Under the pieces are notes generated by a model. The model was not told where the DNA came from, made no database searches, and saw only the letters and a list, made by a program, of their open reading frames with translations. 64,000 nt of DNA from Fontisphaera persica (GTDB lineage Bacteria; Verrucomicrobiota; Verrucomicrobiia; Limisphaerales; Fontisphaeraceae): assembly GCF_024832785.1 (NCBI RefSeq), contig NZ_CP116615.1:3224001-3288000 (forward strand). Direction: 5' to 3'. This document shows positions 58,355 to 64,000 of this stretch, piece by piece. Numbering within the stretch: position 1 is the stretch's first letter; each line of letters starts with the position of its first letter. A program made the translations under genes and the position numbers.

Positions 58355-60160
58355 ATGAAAATCCTCCCGCTATGTTGCGGCATCTTGGCGTGTCTTTCCG
58401 CCATGCCGGCCTCCGCCGCGCTGACTCTTGCTTCTCGCGGCAAGGCCCACGTCCCAATTATTCAGCAAGCCGGCGCCACGGCGCCGGAGCGCCACGCGGC
58501 GCGCGAATTGCAAGACGCCTTGCAGCGCATCACCGGCGCCGCTTTCTCGCTCGTTGAAGCCTCCAACACGGCGCCCGCCAACGCCATCATCATTGGAGCG
58601 GGGCCGTTGGCGCGCAGGTATTTCCCGGAAGTGCCGCTCGAATCTTTTGGCGCGGAAGAGATGGTCATCAAAACCAAAGGCGGGCGGCTGCTGCTGGCGG
58701 GCGGGCGTCCGCGCGGGACGTTGTACGCGGTGAGCCAGTTTTTGCAACAGCATTGCGGCGTGCGCTGGTGGACGCCCTGGGCCGCGGATTATCCGCCGCG
58801 CAAGGAGCTGAAGCTGGGGGCGCTGAATCAGCGTTATGCGCCGGTGTTTGAGTCGCGCGACCCGTACTGGTACGTGGCTTTCAACAAGGAATGGGCGGTG
58901 CGCAATTTCTCCAACAGCCAGAGCGCGGGGATTCCTGACGAACTGGGCGGCAGCATTCGGTACAAGGGTTTTGTGCACACGTTCTATCCGCTCATCCCGC
59001 CCGAAAAGTATTTTGCGCAGCATCCGGAGTGGTTCAGCATGGTCAAAGGCCAGCGCACCAATGTGCATGGCCAGTTATGCCTCACCAACCCCCAGTTGCG
59101 CGAGGAGGTGGTGGCCCGCGTGCGTCAGTGGCTCAAAGAATCGCCCCAGGCCCGCATTGTGTCCATCTCGCAAAATGACTGGTACGGCTACTGTGAATGC
59201 CCGGAGTGCAAGGCGCTGGACGAAGCCGAAGGCAGCCCCGCCGGCACGCTGCTGGCGTTTATCAACTACATCGCTGAAAAGCTGGAGCCGGAATTTCCGC
59301 AGGTGGCTTTCGACACGCTGGCCTATCAATACACCCGCAAACCGCCGCGCACGTTGAAACCGCGCCCCAATGTGATCATCCGGCTGTGCTCCATCGAATG
59401 CAATTTCCGCGAGCCGCTGGACCATCCCTCCAACGCCTCCTTTGCGGCGGACATCCAGGGCTGGGCCAAAATCTGCAACCGGCTTTACATTTGGGATTAT
59501 ACCACGGATTTTGCGCATTATGTGCAGCCGCATCCCAACTGGTTTGTGCTGGGTCCCAACGTGCGGTTCTTTGCGCGGCACAACGTCAAGGGCCTGTTTG
59601 AGCAGGGGGCCTACCAAAGCCACGGCTCCGAAATGGCCGAGTTGCGCGCCTGGGTGCTGGCGCAGTTGCTGTGGAATCCGTTTCAGGATGACCGGGCGCT
59701 CATCCGCGAATTTCTGCATGGGTATTACGGGGACGCCGCCATTCCCATTGAGATGTATCTCAACCTGATGCACCAGGCTTCGCAGGGGTACAACCTCACC
59801 TGCTTCTCGCGCACCGACACTCCCTTCCACCATTTCCGCTATTTATCGCAGGCGCAGAAGTTATGGGACGAAGCCCTGGTGCGCGTGCGCGGCAACCGCG
59901 AGCTGGAGCGGCGCGTGGAAGTGGGGCGGCTGCCGCTGGGCTATGTCTGGCTGAGCCGCTGGGAGAAACTGCGCAAAGAATGCGCCGACATGGGCGCCGA
60001 CTGGCCGCTGCCGGCCTCGCGCAAGGCGTATGCCGAGCAGTGGGTGGAAAAAGCCAAAGGCGACCCCGCCGCGCCGTGGACGCAGGTGCGCTTGCTGAAC
60101 GAAAGCGGCCTGACCCCGCAAAAATTCCTCGAACGCTTCGCCCAGGACCCGCCGCCATGA
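58355..60160 (+). CDS. Exported DUF4838 protein (glycoside-hydrolase-like)
   Basis: A 601-residue protein with a signal peptide (LPLCCGILACLSAMPASA). An N-terminal alpha-glucuronidase-like domain follows (ERHAARELQDALQRITGAAF, GTLYAVSQFLQQHCGVRWW). The DUF4838 core has SISQNDWYGYCECPECKALDEAEGS with its CxCxxC knuckle and LWDYTTDF-like YIWDYTTDFAHYVQPHPNW. The family is related to GH67/GH115-type enzymes that act on hemicellulose or glucuronic-acid-containing glycans, but the chemistry is not established. The start at 58355 fits the signal peptide; the frame extends upstream through the DUF1016 remnant without coding meaning. Confidence 0.82.
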   Translation: MKILPLCCGILACLSAMPASAALTLASRGKAHVPIIQQAGATAPERHAARELQDALQRITGAAFSLVEASNTAPANAIIIGAGPLARRYFPEVPLESFGAEEMVIKTKGGRLLLAGGRPRGTLYAVSQFLQQHCGVRWWTPWAADYPPRKELKLGALNQRYAPVFESRDPYWYVAFNKEWAVRNFSNSQSAGIPDELGGSIRYKGFVHTFYPLIPPEKYFAQHPEWFSMVKGQRTNVHGQLCLTNPQLREEVVARVRQWLKESPQARIVSISQNDWYGYCECPECKALDEAEGSPAGTLLAFINYIAEKLEPEFPQVAFDTLAYQYTRKPPRTLKPRPNVIIRLCSIECNFREPLDHPSNASFAADIQGWAKICNRLYIWDYTTDFAHYVQPHPNWFVLGPNVRFFARHNVKGLFEQGAYQSHGSEMAELRAWVLAQLLWNPFQDDRALIREFLHGYYGDAAIPIEMYLNLMHQASQGYNLTCFSRTDTPFHHFRYLSQAQKLWDEALVRVRGNRELERRVEVGRLPLGYVWLSRWEKLRKECADMGADWPLPASRKAYAEQWVEKAKGDPAAPWTQVRLLNESGLTPQKFLERFAQDPPP

Positions 60161-60171
60161 GCCAAGGAAAA

Positions 60172-61209
60172 TCAGCCGCCGGACGGGGGCTGCCCCGGCT
60201 CCGCGGGGGGAGCGGGGGAGACGCCCACCGTGTCCAGAATTCGGCGCGCCAGAGTCTCATAATCGCGGCGCGCCTCCTGCACTGCCAAGGCATGGGCGCC
60301 AATGGCACCATCAGCAACTGTTAAGTGGAAGATAGGCTTGCGGGCCTCATGGGCCATGGGCATAAGGCTGTGAAAATGCTTCAAGGTGGCAAGGCAATAA
60401 ACATCATCCCGCAGCGGGGGGGCGGCAGCGGAGGCCTCGGCCAGCACACTTTGGCGATATTCTCCCGGCATGCGTTCCAGCCAGCGCTCATAGGCGCGCA
60501 CCGGACGGTCCAACCTGACACTTTGTTGTTGGGCGACATAACCCGCAGGTTGCATCCGACCATGCGGCAATTCAAACTGCGGCGCCTTCCATCTTTCCAG
60601 GCGGTCCTGCCATTCCTTGCGCCAGCGCCGCAAGGTGGGACCAAGGTTGCGCAGTCCCTGGAGTGAGTACAAATCCGGCGCCAGCGGGATGACCACATAA
60701 TCCGTGGCAATCAAAGCTGAGCGATTAATCGCGCCAAGGTTGGGGCCGATATCCACCACCACCAAATCGGCTTTCATCTGTGACACCCCCAGTTGCATGA
60801 CCTGCCAGAAGGCGCTCAGCACTCGAAACGGACGATAAAAATTCTGACTGCCCAAAGCATGGGGCCATTCGGCCGAGAGGTTTTCCTCAAAGCCGGATAG
60901 ATTCAAATCGCCCGGCAGCAGCGCCAGCTTGGGGGCAATATGCTGCAGGGCGGGGGAACGGAGGTCGCCCACTTCGGTTAAAGGCTGCACACAGCCAAAG
61001 ATGGTGGCAGGGGTGGAAACCGGTCCGTCCCAAAGCTGTTCCACCTCTTCGTCAGGGAGGAAAGCCGCCGTCAGATTGGCTTGGGGATCCAAATCCACCG
61101 CCAGCACCCGCAGCCCCAATTCGGCGAACATCCAGGAAAGGTGGTAGGCCAGGGAGGTTTTGCCCACTCCCCCCTTGTTGTTAAAAAAGGTTAATACCGG
61201 CGCCTTCAT
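60172..61209 (-). CDS. ParA/Soj-like P-loop ATPase
   Basis: A 345-residue protein with the deviant Walker A motif NNKGGVGKTSLAYHL, Walker A-prime VLAVDLDPQANLT and Walker B DLVVVDIGPNLGAINRSAL. An extra basic/tryptophan-rich segment (RRWRKEWQDRLERW) and a C-terminal extension of about 120 residues are not found in typical chromosomal ParA. No ParB gene or parS-like site is adjacent. Its start overlaps the stop of the AlbA_2/HATPase gene (ATGA, 61206-61209), so the two proteins are made together and probably act together rather than in plasmid-style segregation. Confidence 0.9.
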   Translation of the reverse strand: MKAPVLTFFNNKGGVGKTSLAYHLSWMFAELGLRVLAVDLDPQANLTAAFLPDEEVEQLWDGPVSTPATIFGCVQPLTEVGDLRSPALQHIAPKLALLPGDLNLSGFEENLSAEWPHALGSQNFYRPFRVLSAFWQVMQLGVSQMKADLVVVDIGPNLGAINRSALIATDYVVIPLAPDLYSLQGLRNLGPTLRRWRKEWQDRLERWKAPQFELPHGRMQPAGYVAQQQSVRLDRPVRAYERWLERMPGEYRQSVLAEASAAAPPLRDDVYCLATLKHFHSLMPMAHEARKPIFHLTVADGAIGAHALAVQEARRDYETLARRILDTVGVSPAPPAEPGQPPSGG

Positions 61210-62405
61210 GCACTTTTTCTTATTTCGACATGCACGTGCGCTGGCGTGGGAGTAAAGCGGGCCGGAGGATTGCCATTTTTTCTCAAGCTGTCCTGCGCGA
61301 GCGCAATGCCCACTCCAAAACGCTGCACGTAACCCAGGACCTTCAAGGACTCGGCCAGATGCGGATTCCGGTAATCGGTGATGCCCGGCTGGCCAAAATT
61401 CTGGCAGGTAACCTGGCCATAAGGCCCGCCCGGATTTTGGATTTCAATGCGGTCGTTGAACCAGGTCACCCGCACCGGCGCATGGGTGGCTTCGTAACTG
61501 CGATGCATGATGGCATTGCGGGTCAATTGTTGCAGCGCCGCCAGCGGATAATCAGGTTTGCGTCTTTCCACCGAGCCGGATTGGATGTCAATCTGCGTCT
61601 GGATGTTGGCCTTCATCTTTTCATCCAGCCGGTCCAACATCTGATGCAGGGGGCCGTCTATGGTTTCGGCGTCTTTGATGGGCTCGGACAAGGTTACCCC
61701 GTCAATCCGCAGGAATTGCACATAAGCACAGGGCAGATAATCACGCGCTCGCTTGCCCAGCGTCAACATGCCATTCACGGTGGGATACGGCTCGGAGGGG
61801 GTGAAAATCATCCGGCAGGCCGCCAGCCGTTCCACCAGCGAGCGCTCGTTGGTTTCGAGCACATCGGGGGCAAAAGCGCGGGGCAAATAATCCCGCAAAA
61901 AAAAGCTGCTGTCCAAGTCCTCCAACGCCGCCTGCCGCAGGGGATGCAGGTCAAAGGGCAAATCCCGATAACGGCGTTTTTCGTTCAGAATGCGTTCATC
62001 TTGCGCGGTGGCAATGGCGCGCCGCGGCCCGGTACGCACCCAGATGCGTCCCTTGAAACGGACGGGCGGCGAGTCTGACGGCAGCACGCTGACTACAGCC
62101 ATCTCTGCGCCCCGCAGCACCCGTTTTTCCACGCTCAGGCTGGGAGGAGGCAGGAGGTTGCCATCGGTTTTCATGTCTGCCAGGGTGCGCAGTAATTCAT
62201 CCGTGATGGGCAGGCCTGCGGGTGAGCCATCGTCCCTGGCCCCAATGAATAAAACCCCCGGCTGCCTGGTATCCTCCAGATCATTGGCGAACGCACAAAT
62301 GGCCTCGCGCACCTTGTCCCCATCCGACAAGGACGCCTTGCGCTCCACCCGCTGAGATTCCAAGTCCCGGAGCAGTGCTTCCAGTTCTGCATCCGTCCAG
62401 TTCAT
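61206..62405 (-). CDS. AlbA_2 (Schlafen-type) plus HATPase_c_4 regulator-like protein
   Basis: A 399-residue protein. The N-terminal AlbA_2 domain reads ESQRVERKASLSDGDKVREAICAFAND and VLFIGARDDGSPAGLP. The C-terminal half has a HATPase_c_4-like fold: ALQQLTRNAIMHRSYE (N-box with HRxY), DRIEIQNPGGPYG and RNPHLAESLKVLGYVQRFGVGI. Such proteins bind nucleotide and nucleic acid; some act as transcription regulators, others occur in phage-defence contexts. It is the first gene of the cassette with the ParA-like gene. A 6-base inverted repeat TATCTT-N11-AAGATA (62487-62509) lies 82 bases upstream of the start. Confidence 0.85.
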   Translation of the reverse strand: MNWTDAELEALLRDLESQRVERKASLSDGDKVREAICAFANDLEDTRQPGVLFIGARDDGSPAGLPITDELLRTLADMKTDGNLLPPPSLSVEKRVLRGAEMAVVSVLPSDSPPVRFKGRIWVRTGPRRAIATAQDERILNEKRRYRDLPFDLHPLRQAALEDLDSSFFLRDYLPRAFAPDVLETNERSLVERLAACRMIFTPSEPYPTVNGMLTLGKRARDYLPCAYVQFLRIDGVTLSEPIKDAETIDGPLHQMLDRLDEKMKANIQTQIDIQSGSVERRKPDYPLAALQQLTRNAIMHRSYEATHAPVRVTWFNDRIEIQNPGGPYGQVTCQNFGQPGITDYRNPHLAESLKVLGYVQRFGVGIALAQDSLRKNGNPPARFTPTPAHVHVEIRKSA

Positions 62406-62486
62406 ACCCTCAACGCCTCAACCCAGCTCGCGGGCGGTGGGCCCCTTGGCGCATCCGCCCGTCAGTGTGCTTGAGCGCATTCAATC

Positions 62487-62509
62487 TATCTTACCCCCTC
62501 GTGAAGATA
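62487..62509. promoter_or_regulatory. Inverted repeat upstream of the AlbA_2/ParA cassette
   Basis: TATCTT (62487-62492) and AAGATA (62504-62509) separated by 11 bases, in the 135-base gap before the cassette. It could be an operator for autoregulation. No clear promoter hexamers were found with it. Confidence 0.3.
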
Positions 62510-62540
62510 CAAGCTTTGCCGGGGGATAAATTCGCCTAGC

Positions 62541-63203
62541 TCATGGCTCGTCGCGCTGCGGTTGGAGGGCGGCGATGGCGGCCATAATTTGATCGGCCAC
62601 TTCCTGGTAGATTGCCTTCAGGCGGTCTTTCGAGGCTGTCGGCGCTTCGGCCCGCAAGGCTTCAAAATTCAAGGGCTGGCCATACTTGACTTGCAACCGC
62701 CGCGGGCGGGGCAGTTTCATGTGCCGATTCCATGCCTCGTAGGAGCCAAAGATGCGCACCGGCACCACCGGCGCGCCAGACTTGATGACAATCAAGCCAA
62801 TGCCGGGCCGGGCGCGCTGTAACTGCCCATCCGGGCTGCGCGTGCCTTCGGGAAAGAGGGTGATGGCATGGCCCTGGGCGAGAATGTCCATGATTTGGAG
62901 CAATCCTTTCATGCCGCCGCCGTCGCGGTCCACCGGCACGGCATTGACGCGAGGCAAAAGGAAGGAGAGCGGAAAGCGGAAGGCGGACGAGCGCGCCAGA
63001 AAATACAATTCGCGGCGCACCTCGGCGCCGAGGCAAAACGGGTCAAAGTAACTGGCATGATTGGCCGCCACAATGCATGGTCCGCGGGCGGGCACACGCT
63101 CCGGGTGATAGGCGGTCAGGCCAAAATAACCGTGGCTGACCAGGCGGGTCAGGCTCCAGCCCAGCCAGTACCACGGCTTCATGGGGGCAGGCGGCTCCGG
63201 CAT
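62541..63203 (-). CDS. plsC: 1-acylglycerol-3-phosphate O-acyltransferase (PlsC-like)
   Basis: A 220-residue membrane-associated acyltransferase that makes phosphatidic acid. Motif I is NHASYFDPF (catalytic HxxxxD), motif II region ELYFLARSSAFRFP, and motif III FPEGTRSPDG. The C-terminal PVVPVRIFGSYEAW is typical. It starts five bases after the cmk stop codon, so the two are co-transcribed; the cmk-plsC order is common in bacteria. Confidence 0.93.
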   Translation of the reverse strand: MPEPPAPMKPWYWLGWSLTRLVSHGYFGLTAYHPERVPARGPCIVAANHASYFDPFCLGAEVRRELYFLARSSAFRFPLSFLLPRVNAVPVDRDGGGMKGLLQIMDILAQGHAITLFPEGTRSPDGQLQRARPGIGLIVIKSGAPVVPVRIFGSYEAWNRHMKLPRPRRLQVKYGQPLNFEALRAEAPTASKDRLKAIYQEVADQIMAAIAALQPQRDEP

Positions 63204-63208
63204 GGCGC

Positions 63209-63871
63209 TTACTCCCTGGCGCCGCGGCGGCGCTCGAATTCGGCGATGATGCGGGCGGAGGTTTGCTCCGGAGTTTCGCCGGAGTTGTCAATCACCACCG
63301 CGCCCAGCGGCACCATCAAAGGGGCCGCGGACCGCTGGCTGTCCCGCTGGTCGCGGGCGGCCAGATTTTCCTGCACGCCGTCGGCGTTGCGGCGGCGGGT
63401 GCGCTCGGCCAGCGAGGCGTCGAGGTAGAATTTGTAGTCGGTGTCCGGAAAAACGTTGGAGCCAATATCCCGCCCTTCCATGACCAATGGCCCGAAACGG
63501 GCGCATGACCGCTGCGTTTTTTTCATCCATTCCCGCACTTTGGGCACGGCAGCCACATGGGGCACGGCGGCGCTGGTTTCGGCAGTGCGGATTTCCCGCT
63601 CGGGGTAATACCCGTTGACCAGCAGGCGCACGGCGCGCAAGCCGTCCTGCTCCACGCATTCGAGGGTGGTTTTCCAGCGGCGGCAGGCCTCGGCCACGGC
63701 CTTGGGGTCCTGCACATCCACGCCGTGCTGCAAACAATACCAGGCCAGTGTGCGATACATGGCCCCGGTGTCCACATAAACAAAGCCCAGTTTCCGCGCC
63801 ACCAGGCGGGCATTAGTGCTCTTGCCGCTGGCGCTGGTGCCGTCAATGGCAATGACAATCGGTGTTTTCAA
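63209..63871 (-). CDS. cmk: Cytidylate kinase
   Basis: Phosphorylates CMP and dCMP. The 220-residue protein has P-loop AIDGTSASGKSTNARLVA, the CMP-binding YVDTGAMYRTLAWY, an NMP-binding insert (REIRTAETSAAVPHVAAVPKVREWM) and the lid GPLVMEGRDIGSNVFPD followed by KFYLDASLAERTRRR. All key residues appear intact, and the length is standard. It is the first visible gene of a minus-strand run that continues upstream past the window end. Confidence 0.95.
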   Translation of the reverse strand: MKTPIVIAIDGTSASGKSTNARLVARKLGFVYVDTGAMYRTLAWYCLQHGVDVQDPKAVAEACRRWKTTLECVEQDGLRAVRLLVNGYYPEREIRTAETSAAVPHVAAVPKVREWMKKTQRSCARFGPLVMEGRDIGSNVFPDTDYKFYLDASLAERTRRRNADGVQENLAARDQRDSQRSAAPLMVPLGAVVIDNSGETPEQTSARIIAEFERRRGARE

Positions 63872-63916
63872 AGTTGCTTGTTCCTTGGCCGCTTTCGTTG
63901 CGGCCGTTGCGCCGGG

Positions 63917-64000
63917 CTATTCTGCCGTCAATTCTTCCGGTGGCAAGACCCGCCCGCTCCGGGCATCCCGCAGCACTGCGCCCAATCCCGCCGGCGGCGG
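63917..64000 (-). CDS. C-terminal end of a gene entering from beyond the window
   Basis: Twenty-seven codons and a TAG stop are visible, ending LRDARSGRVLPPEELTAE. This frame has the most protein-like composition of the possible ones. In many genomes aroA lies directly upstream of cmk, but this tail is too short to identify. It is co-directional with cmk with a 45-base gap. Confidence 0.35.
   Translation of the reverse strand, partial: PPPAGLGAVLRDARSGRVLPPEELTAE

Noticed and set aside
60172-61209. A chromosome partitioning parA with parS sites
   Set aside because: There is no parB and no repeated 16-bp palindromes nearby, and the protein has a non-standard C-terminal extension. The gene is coupled to an AlbA_2 protein instead.
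1-64000. tRNA or rRNA genes, CRISPR arrays, integrase or transposase genes
   Set aside because: I looked for GTTCRANTC-type T-loops with acceptor stems, regularly spaced repeats and recombinase motifs and saw none. An RNA-specific scan could still find a degenerate one.

Overview
The window is a GC-rich (roughly 60-65 % by eye), gene-dense bacterial chromosome segment. It most likely comes from Verrucomicrobiota, probably the Limisphaerales/Pedosphaera side; this is an inference from gene content. Pointers are a GreA fused to a long N-terminal region as in Chlamydiae, a double-length nucleoside diphosphate kinase, a DUF5679 mini-protein, an exported Gfo/Idh/MocA oxidoreductase, DUF4838 and CotH-type exported proteins, and small dispersed palindromic repeats. 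I found no rRNA, tRNA, CRISPR array, transposase or integrase.

Layout. 1-3100: end of an upstream gene, a TolC-like outer-membrane protein, a 1-kb gene-free repeat patch and a small ArsR regulator with a visible promoter and operator. 3100-9400 (minus strand): tandem NDK, DUF5679, O-antigen-ligase-like membrane protein, SurA/PrsA-type isomerase and SerA. 9400-15050 (plus): an ABC ATPase without its permease, a GAF-GAF histidine kinase, an exported oxidoreductase with a strong terminator, and ApbE. 15100-20525 (plus): an uncharacterised envelope cluster (beta-barrel, proline-rich exported protein, TPR protein, FlgN-like helical protein) ending in an NtrC-type sigma-54 activator. 20600-25400: serine hydrolase, a squalene-cyclase-fold protein without the DxDD acid, and a membrane-anchored unknown. 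25600-32200: a GH2 enzyme and a concanavalin-like protein transcribed divergently around a palindromic operator, then HtrA and Hsp20. 32600-38960: GspC/PilP-like exported protein, AraC regulator, AccA, CotH-like protein and small unknowns. 39300-48240: amino-acid permease, RsmB, GreA fusion, exported nitrilase-fold protein, core-MetE and a LamG-like protein. 48400-54260: FHA/zinc-ribbon, GNAT, zinc-ribbon and Sel1 genes plus an unknown. 54300-60160: pectate lyase, ThiD with two translationally linked cysteine-motif paralogues, a broken DUF1016 gene and a DUF4838 protein. 60170-62405: a two-gene cassette (AlbA_2/HATPase protein plus ParA-like ATPase). 62540-64000: PlsC, Cmk and the tail of another gene.

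Taken together this is a free-living heterotroph with polysaccharide-degrading enzymes (GH2, PL10, DUF4838, concanavalin-like) scattered among housekeeping genes. The best candidates for undescribed biology are the AlbA_2/ParA cassette, the tandem Cx2Cx9C paralogues downstream of thiD, the envelope cluster before the NtrC regulator, and the DxDD-less cyclase homologue. Functions are assigned by reading motifs; no database search was run.
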